NCBI GenBank assembly: GCA_028280115.1
Contig: JANQMJ010000014.1
Coordinates: forward strand, 1-64,000
Direction of reading: 5' to 3'
Source of the DNA: Parvularculaceae bacterium
Lineage (GTDB): Bacteria > Pseudomonadota > Alphaproteobacteria > Caulobacterales > Parvularculaceae
DNA: 64,000 bases
The notes under the pieces are model-generated. The model was not told the origin of the DNA and did no database searches. It worked only from the letters and a program-made list of their open reading frames with translations. How positions within the stretch are numbered: position 1 is the stretch's first letter; every line of letters begins with the position of its first letter. Below are positions 53,207-62,251 of this stretch, one piece after another. A program made the translations under genes and the position numbers.

Positions 53207-54502
53207 TTATGTATAGATCGGAAAGCGCGCCGTCAGCGCACGCGCCTTTTCGAAAACGGCTTTTTCGACGGCTTCGTTCGACTCTTCCCCCGCCGCCAGG
53301 CCGTCCAGGACCTCGACCATCAATCCGCCGATCTCGCGGAACTCGGCGACGCCGAAGCCGCGGGTCGTGCCCGCCGGCGATCCGACCCGCAAGCCGGACG
53401 TGATGGTGAATTTTTCCGGATCGAACGGCACGCCGTTCTTGTTGCAGGTGATCCCGGCGCGCTCAAGGCTCTTCTCGCCGGCGTTTCCCTTAACGCCCTT
53501 GGGCCGCAGATCGATCAGCGCCAGATGCGTGTCCGTGCCGCCGGAGACCACGGCGTAGCCGCCCTCGACAAGCGCTGCGGCGAGCGCCTGCGCATTGTCG
53601 ATCACGGCGCGGCCATACGCCTTGAACGACGGCTCCAGCGCCTCGCCGAGCGCAACCGCTTTCGCCGCGATAACATGCATGAGCGGACCGCCCTGAATAC
53701 CGGGAAACAGCGCCGAGCGTATTTTCTTGGCGAGGTCGGTATCGTTGGTGAGGACGAGCCCGCCGCGCGGTCCGCGCAGCGTCTTATGGGTCGTTGTGGT
53801 TACGACATGGGCATGATCGAGGGGATTGGGATAGTGTCCCGACGCCACCAGCCCGGCGAAATGCGCCATGTCGACCATCAGGACGGCGCCGACGCTGTCC
53901 GCAATGGCGCGGAACCATCTGAAATCGATGATGCGGGAATAGGCGCTGCCGCCGGCGATAATGATCTTGGGCTGGCATTCTTCGGCGATGCTGCCGACCG
54001 CTTCATAATCGATCAGCTGGTCTTCTTTGCGCACGCCATAGTGAACCGCATTGAACCATTTGCCCGATTGATTAGCGACGCCGCCATGGGTGAGATGGCC
54101 GCCCGCGGCAAGGTCCATGCCCAAAAACGTATCGCCCGGCTTCATGACCGCCATGAACACCGCTTGATTCGCCTGGCTGCCGGAATGGGGCTGCACGATC
54201 GCTTGATCGCAATCGAACAGCGCTTTCGCCCGGGCGACGGCCAATTCCTCAACCTCGTCGACAAACTCGCAACCGCCGTAATATCGCCGGCCGGGATAGC
54301 CTTCCGCGTATTTGTTGGTCAGCACGGAACCTTGCGCTTCCAGCACCGCCCGGGAGACGATGTTCTCCGACGCAATCAGTTCGATCTGGCCCTGCTGGCG
54401 AGCGAGCTCCCGGCCGATGCTGGCGAACACGTCGGGGTCCCTGGCCTCGAGACTTTCAGAGAAAAAGCCTTTCGGCGCCGACTCTTGCTCGCTCGCGGAC
54501 AT
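53207..54502 (-). CDS. glyA: Serine hydroxymethyltransferase
   Basis: GlyA (431 aa) interconverts serine and glycine while charging tetrahydrofolate with one-carbon units. Signatures: [47 protein letters not shown]-type [13 protein letters not shown] and the PLP Lys in [16 protein letters not shown]. The upstream region up to mucR (54503-54877) must carry its promoter. I see no riboswitch. Confidence 0.97.
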   Translation of the reverse strand: MSASEQESAPKGFFSESLEARDPDVFASIGRELARQQGQIELIASENIVSRAVLEAQGSVLTNKYAEGYPGRRYYGGCEFVDEVEELAVARAKALFDCDQAIVQPHSGSQANQAVFMAVMKPGDTFLGMDLAAGGHLTHGGVANQSGKWFNAVHYGVRKEDQLIDYEAVGSIAEECQPKIIIAGGSAYSRIIDFRWFRAIADSVGAVLMVDMAHFAGLVASGHYPNPLDHAHVVTTTTHKTLRGPRGGLVLTNDTDLAKKIRSALFPGIQGGPLMHVIAAKAVALGEALEPSFKAYGRAVIDNAQALAAALVEGGYAVVSGGTDTHLALIDLRPKGVKGNAGEKSLERAGITCNKNGVPFDPEKFTITSGLRVGSPAGTTRGFGVAEFREIGGLMVEVLDGLAAGEESNEAVEKAVFEKARALTARFPIYT

Positions 54503-54877
54503 GAATATGCTCCAATTGCGGCGGAACCGGACGCCCGCCTAGGTTGAAACGCGTTGTTGATATACTTGCGTCGAGGGGTAGCCGCAATCCAGCCTTGCGT
54601 GACGGTCCTGCAAGACGCGCACGAGAAAAACGCAAGAATTGATGCAACTTCCCACGATTTGAGCGGAATTGTTGGCGGTTGGACTTTTCCACTGTTTGCG
54701 TCTTTTAACAGCGATTCGCCGTTTCACTGCTTGATTTCAGTGCGCACGCCCGTTAGGCGCATATAGGGGAGAGAGCGCAGACTCTCCGTGACCGCGCCAA
54801 TTCACTATTGCGGATATCGGCTGCGTTGTAAGTAACCCAAAGGCGACAAGAACTGTCGGCCAAGGAGGAAGAAGTCA
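54503..54877. other. Intergenic region between glyA and mucR
   Basis: A 375-base gap between divergent glyA and mucR. It contains AT-rich patches (TTGTTGATATACTTGCG near 54549-54565 and TTTTAACAGCGATTCG) that may hold promoters, and a good ribosome site AAGGAGGAAG before mucR. No coding frame with protein-like composition, tRNA, terminator or clear repeat was found. MucR-type regulators often bind AT-rich upstream DNA, including their own; whether that applies here is unknown. Confidence 0.5.
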
Positions 54878-55363
54878 ATGACTGGCAATTCCGATAACAT
54901 AGAACATGCTGACGCGATCCATCTAGCAAGCGATATCGTCGCCGCCTATGTAAGCAACAACAAAGTCAATGCAGACCAATTGCCGAGTTTGCTGCAGGAC
55001 GTCTTCGGCGCCGTATCGGGCCTGGCGGAGGATGCGCACGCTTTCGTCGGCAAGCGCGAGCCCGCCGTGCCGATCGCGAAATCGGTGACGCCTGATTTCG
55101 TGATCTGTCTTGAAGACGGTAAAAAGCTGAAAATGCTCAAGCGCTACCTGCGCACGCATTATGATCTCACCCCGGAGGAATATCGCCGCAAATGGGGCCT
55201 GCCGGCGGATTATCCGATGGTCGCGCCGAATTACGCAAAGCGTCGTTCGCAATTCGCCAAGGATATCGGTCTGGGAACCGCAGCGACGACCAAACGCAAA
55301 ACGGCGACAAAGAAGCGCAAAACGGCGAAGAAACGAAGCGCCCGGTCGCGCTCGGCGGCCTGA
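54878..55363 (+). CDS. MucR/Ros family transcriptional regulator
   Basis: A 161-aa MucR-type global regulator. The N-terminal oligomerisation part (DAIHLASDIVAAYVSNN, QLPSLLQDVFGAVSGL) precedes the DNA-binding core FVICLEDGKKLKMLKRYL, THYDLTPEEYRRKWGLPADYPMVAPNYAKRRS. Relative to the Ros zinc finger, the second Cys is Asp and the first His is Tyr, so zinc is probably not bound. A lysine-rich H1-like tail (TKRKTATKKRKTAKKRS) follows. Such proteins act like H-NS, silencing AT-rich DNA and virulence, exopolysaccharide or cell-cycle genes. Confidence 0.92.
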   Translation: MTGNSDNIEHADAIHLASDIVAAYVSNNKVNADQLPSLLQDVFGAVSGLAEDAHAFVGKREPAVPIAKSVTPDFVICLEDGKKLKMLKRYLRTHYDLTPEEYRRKWGLPADYPMVAPNYAKRRSQFAKDIGLGTAATTKRKTATKKRKTAKKRSARSRSAA

Positions 55364-55390
55364 ACCGCCAAACCGTCGCGTCCATCTCTT

Positions 55391-56611
55391 CTAAGCAGCG
55401 CGTTTTATCTTGAGCGTCGTCCAGGCGTCGTCGAGCGCGTCCAGCAACGCCGACATCAGATCGTCCGTATGCAGCGGCGTGGGCGTCAGCCTCAGTCGCT
55501 CCGTGCCTTTTGGCACGGTCGGATAATTGATCGGCTGCACATAAATGTTGTGGCGTTCGAGCAGGTAATCCGACACTTTCTTGCAAAGCACCGGATCGCC
55601 GACCTTGACGGGCACGATATGGCTGACCGACGGCATCACCGGCAATTCCCCTTCGGTCAAAATCTGCTTCAGCCGCGCCGCGCGTTCCTGATGGCGTTCG
55701 CGCAGATGGTTTGACGCTTTGAGGATCTCGACGCTCTTGAGCGCGCCCGCCACGAGCACGGGCGACAGGGCGGTCGTGAAAATGAAGCCGGAAGCATAGG
55801 ACCGGATGGCGTCGATAATCGACGCGCGCGCCGCGATATAGCCGCCCATGACGCCGAACGCCTTGCCCAACGTGCCTTCGATAATGTCGATGCGATCCAA
55901 GACGCCGTCGCGTTCGGCGACGCCGCCGCCGCGTTCGCCGTAAAGCCCAACAGCGTGCACTTCATCAAGATAGGTGAACGCATTGTACTTTTTCGCCAGA
56001 TCGCACACCGCCTCAAGCGGCGCGATGTCGCCGTCCATGGAATAGACGGACTCGAATGCGATGACTTTCGGCCGGTCGATCGGCAGATCCTGAAGCATGC
56101 TTTCAAGATGGGCGAGGTCATTATGGCGCCAGATGCGTTTGACGGAACGTCCGCCCCTGATGCCTTCGATCATCGAGGCGTGATTCATTTCGTCGGACAG
56201 GATAACGCAGTCCGGCAGGATGCGGGCGATCGTCGCGAGCGTTGCTTCGTTCGCCACATAGCCCGACGTGAACAGCAGCGCCGCCTCTTTCCGGTGAAGA
56301 TCGGCCAGCGCGCGTTCCAGCAGCACATGAAAATGCGTCGTACCGGCGATGTTGCGGGTGCCGCCTGCGCCGGCGCCGACTTTGCCGGCCGCCGCCTGCA
56401 TGGCCTCGACCACCGCCGGGTTCTGGCCCATGCCGAGATAGTCGTTCGAGCACCAAACGGTGATCTCGCGCGCGTCATCGCTGTTGTTGGGATGATAAAG
56501 CGCCGCCGGGAATCGACCGCGAATGCGTTCGATATCGGCAAAGACGCGATAACGCCCCTCGGTGCGCACCGCGTCGACAGCTGTTTCGAAAGCTTTGTTG
56601 TAATCGACCAT
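55391..56611 (-). CDS. hemA: 5-aminolevulinate synthase
   Basis: ALA synthase (406 aa) condenses glycine and succinyl-CoA, the first step of tetrapyrrole synthesis by the alphaproteobacterial C4 route. Markers: [44 protein letters not shown] and the PLP Lys in [17 protein letters not shown] 56611 gives the family N-terminus (MVDYNKAFE); the frame is open 22 codons more. Convergent with mucR. Confidence 0.95.
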   Translation of the reverse strand: MVDYNKAFETAVDAVRTEGRYRVFADIERIRGRFPAALYHPNNSDDAREITVWCSNDYLGMGQNPAVVEAMQAAAGKVGAGAGGTRNIAGTTHFHVLLERALADLHRKEAALLFTSGYVANEATLATIARILPDCVILSDEMNHASMIEGIRGGRSVKRIWRHNDLAHLESMLQDLPIDRPKVIAFESVYSMDGDIAPLEAVCDLAKKYNAFTYLDEVHAVGLYGERGGGVAERDGVLDRIDIIEGTLGKAFGVMGGYIAARASIIDAIRSYASGFIFTTALSPVLVAGALKSVEILKASNHLRERHQERAARLKQILTEGELPVMPSVSHIVPVKVGDPVLCKKVSDYLLERHNIYVQPINYPTVPKGTERLRLTPTPLHTDDLMSALLDALDDAWTTLKIKRAA

Positions 56612-56798
56612 TTGAACTTCAGAACGCCCCCGCGCCGCCTGTAACGCTGGTTCTAGATAAGCAAGACCTGACGGCATTGGCTAGCGCAAAGGCAAAGAAT
56701 GCGCCGGACCGATGGCCGCATCCTGTTAACCGTTGCAAAGAACGCGCCCGAGAAGGGCGCGTTTTACAATTACCTGAGAACCGTTCGCAAAAAATCGG

Positions 56799-57329
56799 CT
56801 AGAGTCGAAACCGAACCTGATCGGCCCAGAAACGCTCAAGACGCTGCAGGGTCTTGTTGGTGTCGTCCATCAGCCGCTGATTGACGCCGCCGACCTGTTC
56901 GACGGAGCCAAGCTGGCGCGAAAAAAGCGCCGACAGGCTGTCGCGCACCTGCAGGCCGGCTTCGGTCAGCGATACGCGTTTCGAGCGCCGGTCGGTCGAG
57001 GATCGCTCATCCTGGATATAACCTTTTTCGACCAGCTGCTTGAGATTATAGGACACGTTCGAGCCGAGATAATGGCCGCGCGAGCGCAGTTCGCCGGGCG
57101 TCAGCTCCGCATCGCCGATATTATAGAGCAAGAGGGCCTGGACCGAATTGATATCGGTCTGGCCAAGCCGCTCAAGCTCGTCCTTAATGACATCCAGAAG
57201 CTGGCGATGAAGCCGCTCGACCAGATGCAGAAGCTGAAGATAGCTCGATTCCAGCGCCTCAGGGTCCGAACCGGAAAAGCTGTCTCCTTGACCGATGACC
57301 TCTGATTGCGTCGCCCCGTGTACCGCCAT
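56799..57329 (-). CDS. LdtR-like MarR family regulator
   Basis: A 176-aa winged-helix protein resembling the LdtR group of alphaproteobacteria: LLHLVERLHRQLLDVIKDEL, QALLLYNIGDAELTPGELR, GSNVSYNLKQLVEKGYI and the wing RSSTDRRSKRVSLTE. In Liberibacter and rhizobia LdtR controls an L,D-transpeptidase and stress genes; that target is not in this window, so the role here is inference. A perfect 7+2+7 inverted repeat lies 72 bases upstream of its start. Confidence 0.82.
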   Translation of the reverse strand: MAVHGATQSEVIGQGDSFSGSDPEALESSYLQLLHLVERLHRQLLDVIKDELERLGQTDINSVQALLLYNIGDAELTPGELRSRGHYLGSNVSYNLKQLVEKGYIQDERSSTDRRSKRVSLTEAGLQVRDSLSALFSRQLGSVEQVGGVNQRLMDDTNKTLQRLERFWADQVRFRL

Positions 57330-57400
57330 GAGTTTACTCGCTCTGATAACGGGGGGAGCCTAACCGCGAGGTCTAAAAGCGCCGTTAAGCCCGACAATTC

Positions 57401-57416
57401 AATTTGAAATCAAATT
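57401..57416. promoter_or_regulatory. Inverted-repeat operator between ldtR-like gene and hemB
   Basis: AATTTGA-AA-TCAAATT is a perfect 7-base inverted repeat in an AT-rich stretch of the divergent intergenic region. Size and shape suit a MarR-family dimer. It is 72 bases from the regulator start and 53 from the hemB start, so it could control either or both. Confidence 0.6.
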
Positions 57417-57468
57417 CTAAGAAGTGCAGTAATTGGTCTGAACCCAGCGCGTAAAATGATAAGGAATT

Positions 57469-58470
57469 ATGAACAAAGACCCCCTGGCCCGATTTCCCGC
57501 TTTGAGAATGCGCCGGCCGCGCATGGCCGGCTGGTCGCGTCGATTATTCGCCGAAACGGCGCTTTCGCCCAGCGATTTCCTTTGGGCCATTATCCTTAAG
57601 GAGGGCGAGAAACTGCGCGAGCCGGTGGCGGCGATGCCGGGCGTGTTCCGCCTTTCGCCGGACGAAGCGGTGGGCGCCGCCAGGCAGGCCCGCGACCTCG
57701 GCATCCCGGCGCTTGCGCTTTTTCCGTACACTGACGCGAAGGCGCGCACGCCTCGCGGCGAGGAGGCGCTGAACCCCGACAATCTGATGTGCCGCACCGC
57801 CCGCGCCATCAAGGACGCCGTGCCGGAGATCGGCCTGATGGCCGATGTCGCGCTCGATCCCTACACCGATCACGGTCATGACGGGTTGATGAAGGACGGC
57901 GAAATCCTGAATGACGCGACGGTCGACATTCTCGCCAGACAGGCCGTCGTCGAGGCCCAGGCCGGCTTCGACATTATTGCGCCGTCGGACATGATGGACG
58001 GCCGCGTGGCGGCGATCCGCACAGCGCTTGATGCGGACGGTTTTGAAAACGTTCAGATCATGGCTTACGCCGCAAAATACGCCTCAGCCTTTTACGGGCC
58101 CTATCGCGAGGCGATCGGTTCAGCCGGCGTACTTCAGGGCGACAAGCGAACCTATCAGATGGACCCGGCCAACGCCGAGGAGGCGCTGCGCGAGGTCGCC
58201 CTCGACCTCGCCGAGGGCGCCGACGCCGTCATGGTCAAGCCTGGCCTTCCCTATCTCGATATCGTTCGGCGGATCAAAGACGCATTCGGCGCACCGACTT
58301 TCGCCTTCCAGGTGTCCGGCGAATACGCCATGATCAAGGCGTCCGCGCAAAATGGCTGGCTCGACGGCGAACGGGCGATGCTTGAATCGCTCATCGCCTT
58401 CAAGCGCGCCGGGGCCAATGGGATCATCACCTATTTTGCTGCCGACGCGGCCCGCTATTTGACGTCCTGA
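57469..58470 (+). CDS. hemB: Porphobilinogen synthase
   Basis: HemB (333 aa) joins two ALA molecules to porphobilinogen. Active-site lysines are in IMAYAAKYASAFYGPYREA and VMVKPGLPYLDIV. DVALDPYTDHGHDG, in the metal-binding loop, lacks the Cys cluster of zinc enzymes, so this is the magnesium-type HemB usual in alphaproteobacteria. The upstream gap carries the inverted repeat described separately. Confidence 0.95.
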   Translation: MNKDPLARFPALRMRRPRMAGWSRRLFAETALSPSDFLWAIILKEGEKLREPVAAMPGVFRLSPDEAVGAARQARDLGIPALALFPYTDAKARTPRGEEALNPDNLMCRTARAIKDAVPEIGLMADVALDPYTDHGHDGLMKDGEILNDATVDILARQAVVEAQAGFDIIAPSDMMDGRVAAIRTALDADGFENVQIMAYAAKYASAFYGPYREAIGSAGVLQGDKRTYQMDPANAEEALREVALDLAEGADAVMVKPGLPYLDIVRRIKDAFGAPTFAFQVSGEYAMIKASAQNGWLDGERAMLESLIAFKRAGANGIITYFAADAARYLTS

Positions 58471-58570
58471 CGCCGAATGCAAGCCGCCATTCCCCGACAA
58501 TAGGCGCGACTGTCGCCATAAGGACGATACCGGGCTCGTCGCCGAAGCGCGCGCGTCGGGATCGGACCTT

Positions 58571-59275
58571 CTATCGTCCGCCGTAACCGCCCTTCGGCCG
58601 CAAAGGCCTGCGCAGTAGGGCGTAAACCGGCAGGAAACCGGCCGTTATCACACCCATCACGGCAATATCGGCGATCATCCAGTTGAGCCAGGGCGCGCCC
58701 GCCCCGAAAAAGACGCCTGGAAAATAGATCAGCGCATGGACGACATAGCCGCCCAACGCAGCAAGCAGCGGGGCGCGCCACCAGCGGCCGCCGCCGCGGG
58801 AAATATCATAGATGTTGACGGCGACATATTGCGACGCCATGGCGCTGGCCACGAACACCACGGAGAACCGCGCCGGCGGCATGTCGCCGGCTTCCAGCGC
58901 CGGGGCAAGATAGGAAAGCTCCGCGAACACAGCGAGCGCGGCGATCCCCCATGCGGCGGTCACGGCGCGCGAGGCTTCTTCGCCGCCATATTTGCGGGCG
59001 AAGAGGATTACGATCAGCGGGGCGAGCGCCATGACGAAACCGCCGCGCGAAAGCCAGTTCGACGGCCTTAATTCCACGGCGCCGCCGGCAAAGCCGTCAA
59101 AGGCGCGCAGCGGCAGATCGACGGTCAAGAAGGAAATCAGCAACACCGGCGTCAGGATCGCCGCCAACACAGCCATCCGGCCAAGCGCCGCGGCAAGATC
59201 GCCGGCATGCCGCCCCAGGCGCTGAAGGGCGGATTCCCGCGGTCGGTGTCTTTCAATGACCGTCGAAGCTTCCAT
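58571..59275 (-). CDS. VUT family (queuosine-precursor-type) transporter
   Basis: A 234-aa membrane protein with about six helices. The second half (SAMASQYVAVNIYDI, LLAALGGYVVHALIYF, NWMIADIAVMGVITAGFLPVYALL) resembles VUT/YhhQ proteins that import queuosine precursors, though conservation is moderate. ATG 59275 is preceded by GAGGAG. It lies in a minus-strand run with rpmB upstream by 122 bases. The substrate is an inference. Confidence 0.6.
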   Translation of the reverse strand: MEASTVIERHRPRESALQRLGRHAGDLAAALGRMAVLAAILTPVLLISFLTVDLPLRAFDGFAGGAVELRPSNWLSRGGFVMALAPLIVILFARKYGGEEASRAVTAAWGIAALAVFAELSYLAPALEAGDMPPARFSVVFVASAMASQYVAVNIYDISRGGGRWWRAPLLAALGGYVVHALIYFPGVFFGAGAPWLNWMIADIAVMGVITAGFLPVYALLRRPLRPKGGYGGR

Positions 59276-59397
59276 GGCGCTCCTCAATCCCTTCCCGCAT
59301 GGATAGCGCGAGTCGGCGTCGGACCGTTTTTACGGCCCGCAAGCATGGGTGCGCAAATGAAGATTTGGCCGCCCGCGCGGCCGGGCTGACACCCGCC

Positions 59398-59676
59398 TTA
59401 GGACACCTTGACGAGCTTGCGCTTCACTTTCAGCGCGTTCGGCGACAGCTTGGCGTCGTCGGCCTTGGCGAGGAAGACATCAAGCCCGCCCATATGGTCG
59501 ACCGTGCGCAGGGTCGAGGCCGCGACCTTGAACTTAAAGCCCTGGCCGAGCTTGTCCGAATGCATCGTGACATTGCACAGATTGGGCAGAAAACGCCGTT
59601 TCGTCTTGTTATTGGCGTGGGAAACATTGTGCCCGCTCTGGGGGCCCACTCCCGTCAGTTCGCAGCGGCGCGCCAT
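59398..59676 (-). CDS. rpmB: 50S ribosomal protein L28
   Basis: L28 (92 aa). The N-terminus [20 protein letters not shown] and the core [19 protein letters not shown] are diagnostic; a basic C-terminus [10 protein letters not shown] follows. The zinc-binding CxxC variant is absent. It appears to be transcribed alone. Confidence 0.95.
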   Translation of the reverse strand: MARRCELTGVGPQSGHNVSHANNKTKRRFLPNLCNVTMHSDKLGQGFKFKVAASTLRTVDHMGGLDVFLAKADDAKLSPNALKVKRKLVKVS

Positions 59677-59812
59677 CGGTACGACCTTGCATTCTCAGCG
59701 GCGGCGCGGATCGCCCGCGCGGCCCTTGTGAAACCGTTGAAATGAGGCCGCGTCCCTTAAACGAGGGGCGCTGCGCCGTCAAGCGTCCATAATACGCGGC
59801 TTTGACGGCCTA

Positions 59813-59848
59813 TACGTCGTTGACATATGTACGTCATTGACGTATATA
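59813..59848 (+). promoter_or_regulatory. Toxin–antitoxin promoter with two tandem dyads
   Basis: TTGACA (59820-59825) and TATATA (59843-59848) are separated by exactly 17 bases, a near-ideal sigma-70 promoter. Two copies of a 15-base dyad overlap it: TACGTCGTTGACATA (59813-59827) and TACGTCATTGACGTA (59830-59844), with starts 17 bases apart. The second is a near-perfect palindrome. They are the natural binding sites of the HTH antitoxin or toxin–antitoxin complex. Transcription would begin about at 59854, which is the toxin ATG. Confidence 0.78.
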
Positions 59849-59853
59849 ACGCC

Positions 59854-60207
59854 ATGGCCCGGCATCATACGGTCGTTGAAACGGAAGAATTCACCGCCGA
59901 CGCCAGGCATCTGAAAGTTCCGGAATCGGAGGTGACGCGCATTATCACGGAAATATCGCTGAACCCTGCTGGCGGCAATGTGATCAAGCAATCAGGCGGG
60001 TTGCGCAAGGTGCGCATAGCCGGACGGGGCGGCGGCAAAAGCGGCGGGTATCGCGTGCTGACGCTTTATTTGAATGAGGATTGTCCGACTTATCTTTTCG
60101 CGATGTTAAGCAAGGGCGAACGAGCGAACTTCTCAAAGGCCGAACTTTCCGAGCTCAGAAAGATCGCGACAGAGATTAAACGGCGCTGGAAGGAGCGTAA
60201 GAAATGA
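59854..60207 (+). CDS. RelE/HigB-type toxin
   Basis: A 117-aa toxin of the RelE superfamily, probably a ribosome-dependent mRNA interferase. ETEEFTADARHLKV, GGLRKVRIAGRGGGKSGGYRVLTLYL and FAMLSKGERANFSKAELSELRKIA match the HigB/RelE subgroup found with NadS/HigA antitoxins. ATG 59854 (MARHHTVVE) is chosen because an in-frame ATG at 59827 lies inside the promoter. Stop and antitoxin start overlap by four bases. Toxin first, as in higBA. Confidence 0.85.
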   Translation: MARHHTVVETEEFTADARHLKVPESEVTRIITEISLNPAGGNVIKQSGGLRKVRIAGRGGGKSGGYRVLTLYLNEDCPTYLFAMLSKGERANFSKAELSELRKIATEIKRRWKERKK

Positions 60208-60515
60208 GCCGTAAACCTTTAGGCGAGCGCGTCATGAACGCTGCGCGTCAGGCGCGCGATCATGCGCGCGGGAAAAAAGCATTGAAGGAACACCTGCCGG
60301 TAATACCCGATGAAATCGACGTCGCAGCGATCCGAGCGAAAGCACAATTGTCTCAAGCCAAATTCGCGCAGCGTATCGGCGTGTCTGCGGCGACGCTGAA
60401 AAACTGGGAGCAGGGCCATCGCAAACCGAGCGGTCCTTCCCTGGTCCTGCTCGCCTTGCTCAGGGAAAATCCGCGCATTGTCGAAGAGACGCTAACGCCT
60501 GAAACGGCGGGGTAA
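60204..60515 (+). CDS. HTH antitoxin (HigA/NadS-like)
   Basis: A 103-aa DNA-binding antitoxin. The helix-turn-helix is AAIRAKAQLSQAKFAQRIG, VSAATLKNWEQGHRKPSGPS, the Xre/HigA pattern; the basic N-terminal arm (RVMNAARQARDHARGKKALKEH) probably wraps the toxin. Overlap with the toxin gene by four bases couples their translation. It is the expected ligand of the tandem dyads upstream. Confidence 0.87.
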   Translation: MSRKPLGERVMNAARQARDHARGKKALKEHLPVIPDEIDVAAIRAKAQLSQAKFAQRIGVSAATLKNWEQGHRKPSGPSLVLLALLRENPRIVEETLTPETAG

Positions 60516-60545
60516 GCGCTAAGCGAACGAAGTCTGGCGATCGCC

Positions 60546-62087
60546 TTAAAGATCCCGCGCGACGCGCAGACCGGTATCGAAATCGCGCTCTGTTTGGCCG
60601 GCGGATTTGCGATGGCTCGACCGAATGCGCCAGGCGCCCGCATTCCAGGCCCCGCCCTTCAGGACGCGATCCGAACAGGCCCCGCCCACCGCAGAGCCGT
60701 CGGTCGGCGCGCCGGCATGGTCCGGCCGCCAGCAATCCTGGGTCCATTCCCAGACATTGCCGTGCACGTCATGAAGGCCAAATCCGTTGGCGGCGAAACT
60801 GCCGACGTCGACGGTCCTGGAGCGAAACCGTTCGGCCGGAAGGTTTTTATAGGGATACTGAGCATTGAAATTCGCCTGGGCGACGCGAATTTCATCGCCG
60901 ACGCTGAACGGCGTCTGCGTGCCGGCGCGCGCCGCATATTCCCATTCCGCTTCGCTCGGCAGACGATATTGAACGCTGGTTTTTTCAGACAGCCAGGCCA
61001 CATAAGCCCGGGCGTCATTGTAGGAGATATTGACGACCGGCCGGCGGCCCTTGCCCCAGCCCATGTCGGGCGGTTCATAGTCGGCGCATCCGCCGTCGGC
61101 GAGACAGGCCGCCCATTCGTCATAGGTCACTTCGTAAACGCCGATCGCAAATGGTCTTGCGATCGTCACATCGACTTGCGGCGTTTCTGACTCGTCTCGG
61201 CTGAATTCGTCATCCGGCGCGCCCATGGAAAATGTCTGGCCGCCCGGGGCGACCACCATTTCCGGACACGCCTCGCAATCGCGGAAGACTTCTCCCGCCT
61301 GTCGGACCGCGGGCGCTTCTACGATTTCATCGGCAGGTTCGACTGCATCCGCCGCGGCGCTATCAGGATCGGCAGCATCCTCTTGCGGCGCGCTCGGCTC
61401 CAGGGCTGCGAGCGATTCTATTTCATCTTCCAACGCCGCCTCGTCATCGCCGGACTTTGCGGCGTCATCTTGAGCGGCGATGAGCGGCTTGTCGCCGGCG
61501 CCCGGGCCCATGAAAAACCAATAGCCCGCCCCGGCGCCGGCCAGCAGCAAGACGGCGATAACGACCAACACCGCCGGGAAGCCGCCGCCGGATTTTTCCG
61601 CCGCCGGGCTCGCCCCAGCCGCACCGGCCGCGGATCGGCGCGGTGATGGTTTTTCGCGCGATTCCGCCTGGCGTTCGGCGGCGGCCGCGGCAGCACGCGA
61701 GGCCACAAGCTTGCGCACTTGCGTACTGATCATCTGCCAGTTCGGATCGCGCGTATCACCCTGCCAGCCGCGCAGGTCGGCGGTCTGCAGGCGTTTAAAG
61801 CCCCGCGGCAGATCGACCTCGTCGATCACCATCGGGATCAGCGCATTGCGCTGCATGCCGTCATCGGCCTCCTCCTGCACCCAGTTCGAATGAACAGAGG
61901 ACTGCGACCAAACGGCGATAATGCACTTGGCGGTCTTGAGCTGCTTGTCGATGACCTGGGAAAACGATTCGCCCGGGGGAATGTCCGGGTCCCACCAGAC
62001 GTCCAGGCCCTCGCGCTGGAGCGCCTCGGCGATAAGACGGACGCGGTCGCGATCATCGCGCGAATAGCTGATGAATATATCGGTCAT
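60546..62087 (-). CDS. TIR–transmembrane–SUMF1 protein
   Basis: A 513-aa three-part protein. Residues 1-130 are a TIR domain (MTDIFISYSRDDRD, VWWDPDIPPGESF, SNWVQEEAD); E73 occupies the catalytic Glu position of TIR NADases. After a basic linker, one membrane helix spans about 170-193 (PAVLVVIAVLLLAGAGAGYW). An acidic linker leads to a formylglycine-enzyme-like (SUMF1) domain from about 275 (MVVAPGGQTFSMGAPDDEF, YEVTYDEWAACLADGGC, RLPSEAEWEYAARAG, NVWEWTQDCW). The catalytic Cys pair is replaced by GGAWNAGAWRIRSSHR, so it is likely a binding domain in the periplasm. TIR would be cytoplasmic. Convergent with the toxin–antitoxin pair. Confidence 0.88.
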   Translation of the reverse strand: MTDIFISYSRDDRDRVRLIAEALQREGLDVWWDPDIPPGESFSQVIDKQLKTAKCIIAVWSQSSVHSNWVQEEADDGMQRNALIPMVIDEVDLPRGFKRLQTADLRGWQGDTRDPNWQMISTQVRKLVASRAAAAAAERQAESREKPSPRRSAAGAAGASPAAEKSGGGFPAVLVVIAVLLLAGAGAGYWFFMGPGAGDKPLIAAQDDAAKSGDDEAALEDEIESLAALEPSAPQEDAADPDSAAADAVEPADEIVEAPAVRQAGEVFRDCEACPEMVVAPGGQTFSMGAPDDEFSRDESETPQVDVTIARPFAIGVYEVTYDEWAACLADGGCADYEPPDMGWGKGRRPVVNISYNDARAYVAWLSEKTSVQYRLPSEAEWEYAARAGTQTPFSVGDEIRVAQANFNAQYPYKNLPAERFRSRTVDVGSFAANGFGLHDVHGNVWEWTQDCWRPDHAGAPTDGSAVGGACSDRVLKGGAWNAGAWRIRSSHRKSAGQTERDFDTGLRVARDL

Positions 62088-62251
62088 GACCCCTTGCCCC
62101 TGTTTTCGGGCGGTTTTTTAGACCGGATTTGCTTAAAACGCCAACGCTGCCGCGCCGCCGAAGCCGCCCCCAGGGGCTGTGCGCCGTTGAGCCGGCCCGG
62201 CCGACTCCTATATGAAGAAGCATTCCCGCCCGCTGCAATGATCGATTTCGC

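Noticed and set aside
54554-54766. 70-codon frame between glyA and mucR
   Set aside because: No ribosome site, no protein-like pattern, and it overlaps the presumed promoter region.
60546-61270. Active formylglycine-generating enzyme acting on a sulfatase
   Set aside because: The catalytic Cys positions are Asn/Ala/Arg/Ser and no sulfatase gene is nearby.
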